Positions 7,114-17,573 are shown, counted from the first letter of the stretch. The stretch: DNA of 47,085 nucleotides from Candidatus Nomurabacteria bacterium RIFCSPLOWO2_01_FULL_39_18 (GCA_001787005.1 MFUV01000013.1:483-47567), one strand, 5' to 3'. The notes: a model not told the origin generated them from the sequence alone. Translations and numbers: made by a program.

Positions 7114-8565
7114 ATGGAGCGAATTAGAAAATTTCTTTTTTTAAATACTAGTCCCAAACAAACCATAATCAAAAACACTTTCTGGCTTTTTGCCGGAGAG
7201 GCCTTAGGACGTTTGTTGAAAATGGGCTTGATTATATATGTCGCCAGAAAACTGGGAGCCGATGGCTGGGGAATTTTTGCCTATGCGCTTTCCATTGCTT
7301 CTTTGTTAATGATTTTCTCTGATATAGGCATAGGTTCGCTCATCACCAGAGACGCAACTCAGCAGAAAAACGACTACCGGTCTTTTATTTCTGCGGCTTT
7401 ATTATTAAAAAGCATTCTTTTGGTAATTAGCGTTATTTTGGTTATCTTTGTAAGTCCGTATATATCAAATATAGAAGAAGCAAAAATTTTATTCCCGATC
7501 ATCGGTCTTATTTTTTTATTTGATTCAATCCGGGATATAGGTTTTGCCGCAAACCGAATACTTGAAAAAATGGAAAGAGAAATGGTTATAAAAGTAATCA
7601 TGAATTTTGCAATATTAGTATTGGGCATTGTCTTAATAAAAATAAATCCTCTGCCGGTATCGGTGGCGATAGCTTACGCTGTGGGAAGCGGAATCAGCGT
7701 CATTTTAATAACGCTGATTATAAAAAATAACATATTGGAATTTATTACAAAAACCAATATAGAAACGGTGAAGAGTATTTTTAAAACAGCCATGCCACTG
7801 GCTATTGTCACTCTGATTGGCAGCATTATGGGAAATACCGATATATATATGCTGGGTATCTGGAAGACACCGGAGGATATCGGTCTCTATTCAGCCGCTC
7901 AAAGATTTCATCAGTTCATCTTAATAATCCCTTCAATGATTGCAACAGCCACGCTTCCGCTAATGTCGAGATTGGCAAACAAAGACAACTTGAAATTTAA
8001 GGAAGTCTTAGAAAAAACCCTTTCGGTATTTATGATTATAGGAATACCGACTGCGTTTGGCGGACTGATTTTAGCGGATCAAATCATTCCATTCCTTTTT
8101 GGTCTGGAATACATTCCGGCAATACCAGTATTGCGGATACTAATGATAATGCTACTGGCTTCTTTCCCTCTATTTTTATTAGTAAATGCTATTTTTGTAT
8201 ATAATGAACAAAAGAAATTGGTCCTGGCAAATGTTTTCGGTGTGCTTATGAACATATCCTTAAACTTTTTATTGATCCCAAAATTTGGCATAACGGGAGC
8301 GGCTTTCGCAACTCTTATTTCCAGCATAATCGTGACTTATGTTATTTGGGGCAAAATGAAAAAAATAAATTATTTTGAGATATTGCCTAATTTAAAAGAA
8401 GTAGTTCTGCCCGCCTTCATTATGTCTTTGGTGATTATAATGATTAAAAAGTTTGGAATTGATGTGATATCAAATATCGTAATATCCTCTGTAGTCTATT
8501 TTTCAATTGTATTGATGACGAAAAAAACAATTTTAAAAGAATTACAGGAAATTTTCGGTAAATAA
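7114..8565 (+). CDS. polysaccharide flippase (Wzx/MATE-like)
   Basis: This 483-residue protein has about 12-14 membrane helices and is expected to flip lipid-linked glycan units across the cytoplasmic membrane. The N-terminal part (KNTFWLFAGEALGRLLKM, then ARKLGADGWGIFAYALS) is typical of the polysaccharide biosynthesis/export family. The helix AAFATLISSIIVTYVIW near the C-terminus is also typical. It follows the initiating transferase after 2 nt, so the two are almost certainly co-transcribed. Substrate specificity cannot be inferred from the sequence. Confidence 0.9.
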   Translation: MERIRKFLFLNTSPKQTIIKNTFWLFAGEALGRLLKMGLIIYVARKLGADGWGIFAYALSIASLLMIFSDIGIGSLITRDATQQKNDYRSFISAALLLKSILLVISVILVIFVSPYISNIEEAKILFPIIGLIFLFDSIRDIGFAANRILEKMEREMVIKVIMNFAILVLGIVLIKINPLPVSVAIAYAVGSGISVILITLIIKNNILEFITKTNIETVKSIFKTAMPLAIVTLIGSIMGNTDIYMLGIWKTPEDIGLYSAAQRFHQFILIIPSMIATATLPLMSRLANKDNLKFKEVLEKTLSVFMIIGIPTAFGGLILADQIIPFLFGLEYIPAIPVLRILMIMLLASFPLFLLVNAIFVYNEQKKLVLANVFGVLMNISLNFLLIPKFGITGAAFATLISSIIVTYVIWGKMKKINYFEILPNLKEVVLPAFIMSLVIIMIKKFGIDVISNIVISSVVYFSIVLMTKKTILKELQEIFGK

Positions 8566-8601
8566 ATTACTTTTAATCTAATTATCCGGAGAAGAATGAA
8601 G

Positions 8602-8630
8602 TGGAAATTTTAGTAAACCTATACTATAAT
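8602..8630 (+). promoter_or_regulatory. possible promoter of the rml genes
   Basis: A consensus TATAAT lies at 8625-8630, 26 nt before rmlA. The hexamer 17 nt upstream (TGGAAA, 8602-8607) is only a weak -35 match. Confidence 0.35.
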
Positions 8631-8656
8631 GGAAGATACTGGTATATTTATCCCCG

Positions 8657-9547
<891 letters not shown>

Positions 9548-9570
9548 ATAGTTTAAAGGATAAGAATGGC

Positions 9571-10116
9571 ATGAAAATTATTCCAGCAAAGATAAAAGGC
9601 GTTCTGATAATCGAACCGGATATTTTTGAAGATAATCGCGGATGGTTTGTCGCGTCTTATAATAAGAAAAAGCTATCGGAATTCGGAATAAATACCGAAT
9701 TTATTCAAGACAATCATTCTATGAGCAAGACAAAAGGCATCTTGCGGGGCCTTCATTTCCAAAATCATCCTTTTTCCCAAGCCAAGCTGGTCTATTGCAC
9801 TAGGGGCGCCGTCCTTGATGTTGTCGTGGATCTGCGCAAAAATTCACCAACGTACAAAAAATGGCTTTCCACTCTACTTTCGGAGGAAAATAAAAAGTTG
9901 CTTTTTATTCCAAGAGGTTTTGCGCATGGATTTATAACATTGACTGATAACGCCCTATTTCAATATAAAGTGGACAATGATTACGATAAGGCGTCGGAAA
10001 GAAGCATCAGGTTCGATGATCCCGAGATCGGCATAGATTGGGGCAACGCGAATCCTCTTTTGATAGACAGGGATCGAAATGCGCCGTTATTAAAGGATTG
10101 CGATATTAACTTTTAG
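9571..10116 (+). CDS. rmlC: dTDP-4-dehydrorhamnose 3,5-epimerase
   Basis: This 181-residue cupin enzyme epimerises C3 and C5 of dTDP-4-keto-6-deoxyglucose. Conserved parts are IEPDIFEDNRGWF, FIQDNHSMS, GILRGLHFQ (catalytic His), VLDVVVDLRKNSPTYKKW, PRGFAHGF and the tyrosine-containing YKVDNDYDK. The size is that of the family. It lies between rmlA and rmlB. The N-terminal start at MKIIPAKIKG is the only good one. Confidence 0.95.
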   Translation: MKIIPAKIKGVLIIEPDIFEDNRGWFVASYNKKKLSEFGINTEFIQDNHSMSKTKGILRGLHFQNHPFSQAKLVYCTRGAVLDVVVDLRKNSPTYKKWLSTLLSEENKKLLFIPRGFAHGFITLTDNALFQYKVDNDYDKASERSIRFDDPEIGIDWGNANPLLIDRDRNAPLLKDCDINF

Positions 10117-10125
10117 AAATTTTCT

Positions 10126-11082
10126 ATGAAAATATTAGTTACAGGCGGAGCAGGGTTTATAGGTTCCAACTTTATTATTTATATAATGGAGAAATATCCT
10201 GATTATAAAATCGTCAATCTAGACAAATTGACCTATGCCGGAAACTTAGAAAACCTAAAAAAAGTGGAGAATAATCCAAACTATACATTCATTCACGGCG
10301 ATATTTGCGATAGGAAAATTGTTGAAAGAGCAATGGAGGGATGCCAGACAGTTGTTCATTTTGCGGCGGAATCGCATGTGGACCGTTCCATCGACCAACC
10401 GGCGGTTTTCATCCAGACCAATATCATTGGCACTGAAATTTTGCTAGAAGTCGCGAAAGAATTAAATATTAAAAGATTCCACCACGTCTCTACCGATGAA
10501 GTCTTCGGCACACTATCTCTGAATAATTTAGAAGAAAAATTCAACGAAACTACCCCGTACTCCCCCCGTTCTCCATATTCTGCTTCTAAAGCCGGTTCCG
10601 ACCATTTAGTTAGGGCTTTTTTTGAAACTTATAATTTCCCCGCCACTATTTCAAACTGCACGAATAATTACGGACCGTTTCAGTTTCCCGAGAAAATAAT
10701 TCCGCTTTTTATAACAAATGCTTTTGAAGATAAGCCCCTCCCCATTTACGGCAAGGGTCAAGCTATCCGTGATTATCTTTATGTCATTGACCACTGTGTG
10801 GCTCTTGATTTAATAATTCACAAAGGCAAAATCGGAGAAACATATTGTATTGGTGGCGATTCCGAGAAAAATGGAGTGGAGATTGCTGACACTATTTTAA
10901 ATTTACTAGATAAGCCACAAAATCTAAAAACCTTTGTGGAGGACCGCAAGGGACACGATATGCGCTACGCGATGGATCACTCAAAAATAACCAGAGAACT
11001 GGGTTGGAAACCTTCAGTATCATTTGAGGAAGGAATAAAAAAGACAATTGCGTGGTATAAAAATAAAAAATGGAAAAAATAA
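10126..11082 (+). CDS. rmlB: dTDP-glucose 4,6-dehydratase
   Basis: This 318-residue extended SDR enzyme converts dTDP-glucose to dTDP-4-keto-6-deoxyglucose with bound NAD. The Rossmann motif [11 protein letters not shown] is at the N-terminus. AAESHVDRSI, STDEVFG (Thr-Asp-Glu of the active site), YSASKAGSD (Tyr-x3-Lys) and CTNNYGPFQFPEKIIPL follow in order. The end overlaps the next glycosyltransferase gene by 13 nt, indicating one operon. Confidence 0.95.
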   Translation: MKILVTGGAGFIGSNFIIYIMEKYPDYKIVNLDKLTYAGNLENLKKVENNPNYTFIHGDICDRKIVERAMEGCQTVVHFAAESHVDRSIDQPAVFIQTNIIGTEILLEVAKELNIKRFHHVSTDEVFGTLSLNNLEEKFNETTPYSPRSPYSASKAGSDHLVRAFFETYNFPATISNCTNNYGPFQFPEKIIPLFITNAFEDKPLPIYGKGQAIRDYLYVIDHCVALDLIIHKGKIGETYCIGGDSEKNGVEIADTILNLLDKPQNLKTFVEDRKGHDMRYAMDHSKITRELGWKPSVSFEEGIKKTIAWYKNKKWKK

Positions 11083-11780
11083 AATTAAGCATTTGTATTC
11101 CAACTTATGAAATGCGCGGAGAAGCCAAAAGAGTCTTGACTCGCAGTTTTGATATATTAAAAAAACAAACCTTCAAAGACTTTGAAGTGGTTGTTTCCGA
11201 TAATTCAGAAGATGATATTATAAAAAATCTTTGTAAAAATTCCGAGTATCAATTACTGAATATAAACTATTTTAAAAATCCAAGAAAAGGCATAGCTCAA
11301 AATACAAATGAAGCGATTAAGAATGCTAAGGGAGAAATTATAAAAATTCTATACATGGACGACTATTTGGCAAATGAGAATTCTCTCCAAAGAATAGTAG
11401 AAAATTTTAAAGGATATTGGTTGGTTACAGGATGTGAGCATGATGACAATAAACATAGATACAATCCACATTATCCAAAATATAATAAAAAGATATATTA
11501 CGGTAAAAATACCCTTGGCTCTCCTTCGGTCCTAGCCATAAAAAATGGAAATCCTTTACTCTTCGATGAGAATATGACTTGGTTGCTGGATTGTGATTAC
11601 TACAAGCGAATGCACGACAAGTATGGAGAGCCGAACATTTTAAATGAGGTAAATGTGATAATAGGAATAAGTGAACATCAGGTTACAAATATTTTATCCA
11701 ATTTCGTTAAGAAAAAAGAGTATTTATATATGCTAAAAAAATACAAAAAAGAGCTATTCTATTGGCTGAAATTGTGGTAG
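11070..11780 (+). CDS. family 2 glycosyltransferase
   Basis: This 236-residue GT-A enzyme has no membrane helix. The N-terminal LSICIPTYEMRGEAK, the strand FEVVVSDNSEDD (nucleotide-binding Asp) and KILYMDDYL in the DxD position define GT2. It overlaps the end of rmlB by 13 nt, so it is translationally linked to the dTDP-sugar genes, but the donor and acceptor sugars are unknown. The protein is short for GT2 yet contains the complete catalytic core. Confidence 0.85.
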   Translation: MEKIKLSICIPTYEMRGEAKRVLTRSFDILKKQTFKDFEVVVSDNSEDDIIKNLCKNSEYQLLNINYFKNPRKGIAQNTNEAIKNAKGEIIKILYMDDYLANENSLQRIVENFKGYWLVTGCEHDDNKHRYNPHYPKYNKKIYYGKNTLGSPSVLAIKNGNPLLFDENMTWLLDCDYYKRMHDKYGEPNILNEVNVIIGISEHQVTNILSNFVKKKEYLYMLKKYKKELFYWLKLW

Positions 11781-11790
11781 AATAATCTGC

Positions 11791-12867
11791 ATGATACCTG
11801 TATTAAAACCAACAATAGATAAAAGAACGAAGAAAGAACTTTTAAAAGTGCTAGATTCCGGCTGGTGGGGTTTCGGTCCAAAGACATTGGAGTTTGAGAA
11901 AAAATTCGCGGAATATGTGGGAACAAAATATTGCGTGGCAACAAATTCTGGAACTTCGGCATTGGATTTATGCCTTAAAGTTTATAATATCAAGGGCGGT
12001 GAACTTATTACTACTCCGATGACATTTGTGTCTGATGCTATAGTTGGGGAATGGAATAATATGGATGTAACTTTTGCCGACATTGACCCTAACACTCTTT
12101 GCCTCGACCCCAAGTCTCTAGTTATTACAAAAAAGACAAAAGCCATAATCACGGTTGATTCGCACGGAAGATTGGCCGATATAAAAGGAATAAGAAAAAA
12201 ATTCAAAGGTTTAATTATCGAAGATGCCGCGCACGCAATGTACACCCCCGGTGCAGGTAAGGATGCAGACATAACCATTTGGAGTTTTCAAGCCGTTAAG
12301 TCTATGCCAATGTGGGACGGCGGAGCCATCACCACGAATGATGAAAAAATTTACAAAAAATTACGTACTCTGACATGGTTAGGCGTGGAAAAATCAACAT
12401 ATGAAAGAGCAGTGGGTAAAAAGTACACTTGGGATTATGATATTATCCAAAGCCAAGGAATTAAGGCGTATATGACAGATACCCAGGCAGTTGTGGGATT
12501 GGGTCAGTTGCGCAGACTAGAGAAAACAAATGCTCGCAGAAGAGAAATAGAATCCATGTATAATAAGGCATTCAAAAATATGCCCCAAATAAAAATACCC
12601 ATGCACTCCCACACAGTCCAGTACTACACGATGAAATGCGAAAACCGAAACGAACTGTCTGAGTTTCTCGCGGATCACGATATAGTAACCTCGGTTCATT
12701 TCAAACCCTTGTCGGAAATGACTTACTGGAAAAAAGCGGTAAAAAGGCCTCTGCCAGTAAATGACAGGGTTTGGCTAAAATTGCTCACCTTGCCGGTTCA
12801 CGACGCTTTAACTAATAAAGGAGTAAAATTCATTATCAAAAAAGTAAAGGAGTTTTATGCGAAATAA
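11791..12867 (+). CDS. DegT/DnrJ/EryC1/StrS sugar aminotransferase
   Basis: This 358-residue PLP-dependent enzyme is expected to transaminate a nucleotide-linked keto sugar. Conserved parts include GTSALDLCLKVY (phosphate-binding), EDAAHAMYT (Asp that contacts PLP) and SFQAVKSMPMWDGG, whose Lys is the predicted Schiff-base residue, near position 170. A keto sugar from RmlB is a plausible substrate, which would give an amino-deoxy sugar rather than rhamnose. It overlaps the next gene by 11 nt. Confidence 0.9.
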   Translation: MIPVLKPTIDKRTKKELLKVLDSGWWGFGPKTLEFEKKFAEYVGTKYCVATNSGTSALDLCLKVYNIKGGELITTPMTFVSDAIVGEWNNMDVTFADIDPNTLCLDPKSLVITKKTKAIITVDSHGRLADIKGIRKKFKGLIIEDAAHAMYTPGAGKDADITIWSFQAVKSMPMWDGGAITTNDEKIYKKLRTLTWLGVEKSTYERAVGKKYTWDYDIIQSQGIKAYMTDTQAVVGLGQLRRLEKTNARRREIESMYNKAFKNMPQIKIPMHSHTVQYYTMKCENRNELSEFLADHDIVTSVHFKPLSEMTYWKKAVKRPLPVNDRVWLKLLTLPVHDALTNKGVKFIIKKVKEFYAK

Positions 12868-13489
12868 AATTTTAATTACTGGCGGAGATGGAAAACTGGC
12901 TACAGAATTAAAAAAACATCTCAAGGGAGATTACTTGAATAAAAAAGACTTCGATTTCACGAAACTTATTATGCTTAAGAAAAAGTATGATTTGATCGTA
13001 CACGCTGGCGCCTATACAAATGTAAAAAAAGCTGAATTTGAAGAAAAAAAAGAATGCTTTATGGCGAATGTTTATGGAACATTTAATCTTGTGCAACATT
13101 ATAAGGATATTCCTTTTGTATTTATATCTACCGAATACGCCCATAACCCCATTAGTGTATATGCTGTAACCAAAAAACTGGGTGAAGAAGTAGTGAAAAC
13201 ACATCCCAATCATCTAATCATTAGAACTTTATTTAAGCCCAATCCCTTCCCTTTCCCAAGAGCGTACAAGGACCAATACACTCAAGGCGACTATGTAGAT
13301 GTCATCGCAAAACTACTTGCAAGAAGAATAAAAAAATGGAATAAAAAAACATGTAAATTAGAATATTTGGGCACGGGCAGAAAGACGATGTTTGAACTTG
13401 CAAAAAGAACTTGCCCGGATGTGGAGCCAAATAGCATTTATGATTATATGAAAGAAACCGGGCTTTTTATTCCAAAGGATTATGAGTAA
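12857..13489 (+). CDS. short RmlD-like NAD(P)-dependent sugar reductase
   Basis: This 210-residue SDR protein resembles dTDP-4-dehydrorhamnose reductase. The Rossmann motif is ILITGGDGKLATELKK. VHAGAYTNVKKAE and FISTEYAHNP follow, and YAVTKKLGEE contains the Tyr-x3-Lys pair. RmlD proteins are usually near 290 residues; this one lacks much of the C-terminal substrate domain. It could complete dTDP-L-rhamnose synthesis with the three rml genes upstream, or reduce a different keto sugar. It overlaps both neighbours (11 and 8 nt). Confidence 0.7.
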   Translation: MRNKILITGGDGKLATELKKHLKGDYLNKKDFDFTKLIMLKKKYDLIVHAGAYTNVKKAEFEEKKECFMANVYGTFNLVQHYKDIPFVFISTEYAHNPISVYAVTKKLGEEVVKTHPNHLIIRTLFKPNPFPFPRAYKDQYTQGDYVDVIAKLLARRIKKWNKKTCKLEYLGTGRKTMFELAKRTCPDVEPNSIYDYMKETGLFIPKDYE

Positions 13490-15128
13490 AATAAAGCTTC
13501 CTAATGTAACTTTATGCTGTTTTGGATCAGAGAGATATAGGGACCAGCAACAAAGGGCTCTTGATTATAGCTCAAAAGGGATAGAATTCGGAGCTGTAAA
13601 GAATATTATTGTAAACACAAATACCATCGATGAATGGAACAGAGCTGTTGTATTTGATTTAGGAGACCACATAGATACTGACTTTGCCCTGCTGATACAC
13701 CACGATGGAGGAGTGGGAGAACCGCAATTGTGGCGAGAAGAATGGTTAAAATATGATTTTATTGGCTCCCCTTTTCCACTGCCAACAGATAATTTTTCCT
13801 ATCGAGATATTAATGGAACAATCCAAAGAGTTGGCAACAGTGTATCTTTGAGATCAAAAAAACTCCTGCAATTACCAAAGAAGATAGGAATGGAATGGAA
13901 ACCCTTTCATGGATTTTATAATGAAGACGGTTATATTTGCGTGAATATGAGGCATATTTTTGAAAAGCATGGATGTAAATTCGCTCCTTTTGAAGAAGCG
14001 CTATTATTCGGCCGAGAAATGCCCCTGCCGGAAAATAAAGGTCTGAAAACTTTTGTGTATCATAAAACAATAGGCGAAAATGCCTGCTATCCAAATTTTG
14101 AAATAGGCAACTCGTTAGTTACTGAAATGTATAAAGGTCAAGGGTTAGGAAATCAGCTTTTTTGTTATGTTGCCACGAGAACCATAGCCGCAGATAAGGA
14201 CTATGATTTCGGCATTATGAATAGAGAATTATTTAAAGGAATTGATTTTTTAAACCTAGATTTCGGGAAAAAAATAATTGGAGGCAAGGGTCCCGAAGGC
14301 GGCCCGCCAACAAAACTACCAGAGGGTATAAATTATTATTATAATGAAAAGAAGATAATCCACCCTGTTGATGGATCTGATATAAGATTGTATGATAAAA
14401 ATCTTGTCAATGTTTTACCCAATACTAAAATAGACGGCCTGATGCAAGATGAAAAATATTTTGAGCACAGAAAGCCGGAGATTAGAGAATGGCTAAGGGT
14501 GAAACAAGAATATGAATGCTATGATTATGCGGACGATAATATTTGCGTGATAAACTTCCGAGGTGGAGAATACGCGCGACATAAAGACCTGTACTTGAAC
14601 AAAAAATACTGGGAAGATGCTGTGAATAATATGCTGAAGATAAATAAGAATTTCAAGTTTGTTGTAATCACGGATGATGTATATGAAGCAAAGAAATTCT
14701 TTCCAAATTATGATGTTTTTCATTTCAGCATTGGAAAAGATTACAGCATAATAAAAAATGCGTATTATTTAATCCTTTCTAATTCAAGTTTTCCATGGTT
14801 CCCCGCTTGGCTGTCAGAAAATCTTAAATACTGCATTGCTCCAAAATATTGGGCAAGACACAATACATCCGATGGATATTGGAGTTGCGGTTATAACATC
14901 ACCAAGGGATGGATGTATCAGGACAGAGATGGAAAACTGAACGATTACGCGACTTGCATCAGAGAATTCGAAGAATATAAGAAAAATCATCCAGATTTTT
15001 TTAATGTAAAAAATAATAAAATCAAACAACTCAAGAAAATCAATCCCTTTTTGTTTTTGAAGAAAAAAATAGGCGGTTTGCTTTCACTCAAGACAAAAAA
15101 TTTAATAAGCAGATTTATAAAAATATAA
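13482..15128 (+). CDS. two-domain protein: DUF5672 fused to GT11-type glycosyltransferase
   Basis: This 548-residue protein combines two modules. Residues 1-210 resemble DUF5672 (NVTLCCFGSERY, LLIHHDGGVGEPQLW, FIGSPFPLP, FHGFYNEDGYICV), a domain linked to glycan genes. From about 215 the chain resembles GT11 alpha-1,2-fucosyltransferases: GQGLGNQLFCYVATR, then INFRGGEYARHKD in place of the usual HxRRxDY donor motif, and ILSNSSFPWFPAWLSE. The first arginine of the donor site is kept but His is replaced by Asn. It overlaps the RmlD-like gene by 8 nt. The donor is probably a GDP sugar, but this is inference. Confidence 0.75.
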   Translation: MSKIKLPNVTLCCFGSERYRDQQQRALDYSSKGIEFGAVKNIIVNTNTIDEWNRAVVFDLGDHIDTDFALLIHHDGGVGEPQLWREEWLKYDFIGSPFPLPTDNFSYRDINGTIQRVGNSVSLRSKKLLQLPKKIGMEWKPFHGFYNEDGYICVNMRHIFEKHGCKFAPFEEALLFGREMPLPENKGLKTFVYHKTIGENACYPNFEIGNSLVTEMYKGQGLGNQLFCYVATRTIAADKDYDFGIMNRELFKGIDFLNLDFGKKIIGGKGPEGGPPTKLPEGINYYYNEKKIIHPVDGSDIRLYDKNLVNVLPNTKIDGLMQDEKYFEHRKPEIREWLRVKQEYECYDYADDNICVINFRGGEYARHKDLYLNKKYWEDAVNNMLKINKNFKFVVITDDVYEAKKFFPNYDVFHFSIGKDYSIIKNAYYLILSNSSFPWFPAWLSENLKYCIAPKYWARHNTSDGYWSCGYNITKGWMYQDRDGKLNDYATCIREFEEYKKNHPDFFNVKNNKIKQLKKINPFLFLKKKIGGLLSLKTKNLISRFIKI

Positions 15129-15130
15129 AA

Positions 15131-16735
15131 ATGAAAATTGAGAAAAATTTTTTAATGGTTTCAAACTACAACGCTGACATAAGTTGGATTCTAGACTACA
15201 CTGATAATTACATCATCTATGACCGAAGCGACACAGATGAATGGATAAAGCCTTTTGATCCTAAGAAGGTGAAAAAAGTAAAAAACATCGGATGGGATAT
15301 TTATGACAAATTGACCTATCTCATAGACAATTACAACAATCTGCCAGAGGTAATTATTTTAGCAAAAGGAAACTTTTTTAAATACATATCAAGAGAAGAG
15401 TTTAACCTGAATTGTAATAATACACACTTTACTCCCCTTTTGACAAAACACCATAAGACACATTTGCCTGTTTGTTTTTACGATAAAGATGGAATGTTTA
15501 ATGAAGTAAACAATAGCTGGTATTTAAGAATATTCCCTGCAAAATACTTCAGTAGCTACAATCAATTTATCAAGAATTTTGGCATAGAAAAGCCAGAATA
15601 CGTAAAATTCGCCCCCGGCTCAAATTATATTGTGACCAGAGACAACATCCTGAAGCATCCGAAATCATTCTATGAACAATTAAGACACTGTATTGACTAT
15701 TCAACTCTGCCCGGTGAAGCCCAAATAATAGAAAGATTTTTGTATACTCTTTGGACTACTGATAAAAAATTCAGTTCCGAAATGCTAAAATTAATACCTC
15801 AAAGTTTGTTTTATAGGATATATAAAAAGGCTTTGATTTTTTTTATAAATAACATACTAAAAACAATAAGAGCTGGCAGAAATAAAAAGGATTGGTTAAC
15901 GGTCGAAGAAATAAAAAACTTTAGAAAAAAAATAAAGATTTACGATATTTTCACTTATAATGGGGAAGCTGATATTTTAGAAATTCGCTTAAATATTCTC
16001 TATGATACTGTGGATCAATTTATTATTGTTGAAGCGCCCACAACTTTTTCTGGATTAAACAAACCACTATATTTTCAAGAACAAAAAGAGCGTTTTAAGC
16101 CATTTCTAGAAAAAATAAAATATTTTGTCATAGATGATTACCCAAATGATCAGGAATTATTAAAGCTTGCTGACTCAAGTTCCAATGTTCCCACAAATGG
16201 TCCGGAACACTGGAGAAGAGAGTTCTACCAGAAAGAAAGCATCAAAAAAGCCTTGACCCATCTACAAGACGAAGACATCTGTTTCATTGGAGATGTGGAT
16301 GAAATATGGAACCCGGAAGTTTTAATTAACTACGCAAAAGATGACATTTTCAAATTAAGGCAAAATGTCTATACTTATTATTTAAACAATCGCTCTAGCG
16401 AACCTTGGGCCGGAACTATTGTGACAAAATATAAAAATATAAAAAACGACTGTTTAAACCACCTGCGGACTAAAGGGAAAACAAAATATGTTTACATAGA
16501 AAGGGGCGGGTGGCATTTTACAAGCATGGGAGGAATTAATGAAGTCCGTAGAAAATTGAATGATAGTTATACCAAAGATAGTTATAATACAAAAGAAGTT
16601 CAGGAAAAATTGGAAGAAAGATTTGGTAAAAAAGATTATATTGGAAGAAATAGATTTAAGTTCTGGACTGATGAAAAAGAGCTGCCTAAATATTTATTGG
16701 AAAATAAGGAAAAGTATGAGCATTTATTTAAATAA
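15131..16735 (+). CDS. two-domain protein: DUF3431-like fused to GT17-type glycosyltransferase
   Basis: This protein has 534 residues. The first 215 residues (NADISWILDYTDNYIIYDR, IDNYNNLPEVIILAKGN) look like DUF3431. The part from about 275 to the end is a GT17 domain, related to beta-1,4-N-acetylglucosaminyltransferases: YDIFTYNGEADILEIRL, FIIVEAPTTFSG, CFIGDVDEIWNPE with the metal-binding DxD, and GGWHFTSMGG. The chain has no signal peptide, so it should act in the cytosol. The start lies 2 nt after the previous stop and the end 1 nt before the methyltransferase start, which shows tight coupling. Confidence 0.75.
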   Translation: MKIEKNFLMVSNYNADISWILDYTDNYIIYDRSDTDEWIKPFDPKKVKKVKNIGWDIYDKLTYLIDNYNNLPEVIILAKGNFFKYISREEFNLNCNNTHFTPLLTKHHKTHLPVCFYDKDGMFNEVNNSWYLRIFPAKYFSSYNQFIKNFGIEKPEYVKFAPGSNYIVTRDNILKHPKSFYEQLRHCIDYSTLPGEAQIIERFLYTLWTTDKKFSSEMLKLIPQSLFYRIYKKALIFFINNILKTIRAGRNKKDWLTVEEIKNFRKKIKIYDIFTYNGEADILEIRLNILYDTVDQFIIVEAPTTFSGLNKPLYFQEQKERFKPFLEKIKYFVIDDYPNDQELLKLADSSSNVPTNGPEHWRREFYQKESIKKALTHLQDEDICFIGDVDEIWNPEVLINYAKDDIFKLRQNVYTYYLNNRSSEPWAGTIVTKYKNIKNDCLNHLRTKGKTKYVYIERGGWHFTSMGGINEVRRKLNDSYTKDSYNTKEVQEKLEERFGKKDYIGRNRFKFWTDEKELPKYLLENKEKYEHLFK

Positions 16736-16736
16736 T

Positions 16737-17573
16737 ATGAAAAATAATATAAAAAAATACGTGGGTAAACTATTGCCAGAAAATATAAAATACTTTATCC
16801 GTAAAATATTAAACTTCGTAAAACACGACAGCAACACAAAAATACCCATAGAAGAACTTAAAATATTCGAAGCACTCAAAGATTCTATGCAAATAGTTTT
16901 TGACATAGGAGCAAGGGAAGATTTGTCGTTTTTTAGTATAAAAAAGAATTGTTTTTACCACCTATTTGAACCAAATAAAAAATTTACAGCGTTGCTAAAA
17001 AAACAAATATCTTTATTGGAGAATCATAATATAAAACTAAATGAATTTGGTTTATCTGATAAAAACGAGGATAACTGTATTTACTATGAACAGAGTCAAT
17101 CTTTTGTGATAAACCCATTTATCAAGGATATTGATACAGGTCAAAGATATTCTCTCAGAACATTAGATGAGTATGTTTCTAAGAATAAAATACCATTCAT
17201 TGATTTTTTGAAAATTGATGCGGAAGGCATGGACTATCGGATCATCAAAGGGGGAGCTGATGTGATAAAAAACAAGACTTCTTATATTCAATTTGAATAT
17301 TGGGATGGTGTAAAAAAATTTGTAGATATATTAGGTAATGATTTTAATTTATATTTAATGATAGAGCCCAGATTACTTGATGCAATTTTAAACGACGCTA
17401 TAAACAATATGACTCAAGCCCAAAAACAAAAAGATTATACAAAGTCAATTACTGCCCTAGATAACGAACTTATCGATCTAATTGATGGTATATTAATTCC
17501 AAAAGGATATGGGGGCAATATTCTAGGCATTAAAAAAAATATCAATAATAAAATTATAGAGAAAATAAAATAA
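16737..17573 (+). CDS. FkbM-family methyltransferase
   Basis: This 278-residue SAM-dependent methyltransferase probably O-methylates a sugar of the glycan. The SAM-binding motif is IVFDIGAREDLSFF, followed by LFEPNKKF. The family hallmark FLKIDAEGMDYRIIKGG is clear. The reading frame is open upstream to 16560, but that part overlaps the GT17 gene; the ATG at 16737 directly after its stop is the natural start. It ends the plus-strand arm. The S-adenosylhomocysteine it makes could be cleared by AhcY, encoded 0.5 kb away. Confidence 0.85.
   Translation: MKNNIKKYVGKLLPENIKYFIRKILNFVKHDSNTKIPIEELKIFEALKDSMQIVFDIGAREDLSFFSIKKNCFYHLFEPNKKFTALLKKQISLLENHNIKLNEFGLSDKNEDNCIYYEQSQSFVINPFIKDIDTGQRYSLRTLDEYVSKNKIPFIDFLKIDAEGMDYRIIKGGADVIKNKTSYIQFEYWDGVKKFVDILGNDFNLYLMIEPRLLDAILNDAINNMTQAQKQKDYTKSITALDNELIDLIDGILIPKGYGGNILGIKKNINNKIIEKIK

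Noticed and set aside
12857-13489. Frameshift as the cause of the short RmlD-like protein
   Set aside because: The stop is followed at once by a well-placed start of the next gene, and no lost C-terminal RmlD sequence is seen in other frames.
16560-16736. N-terminal extension of the FkbM methyltransferase
   Set aside because: The stretch overlaps the end of the GT17 gene in another frame and is only an open shadow; the ATG at 16737 fits the family length.
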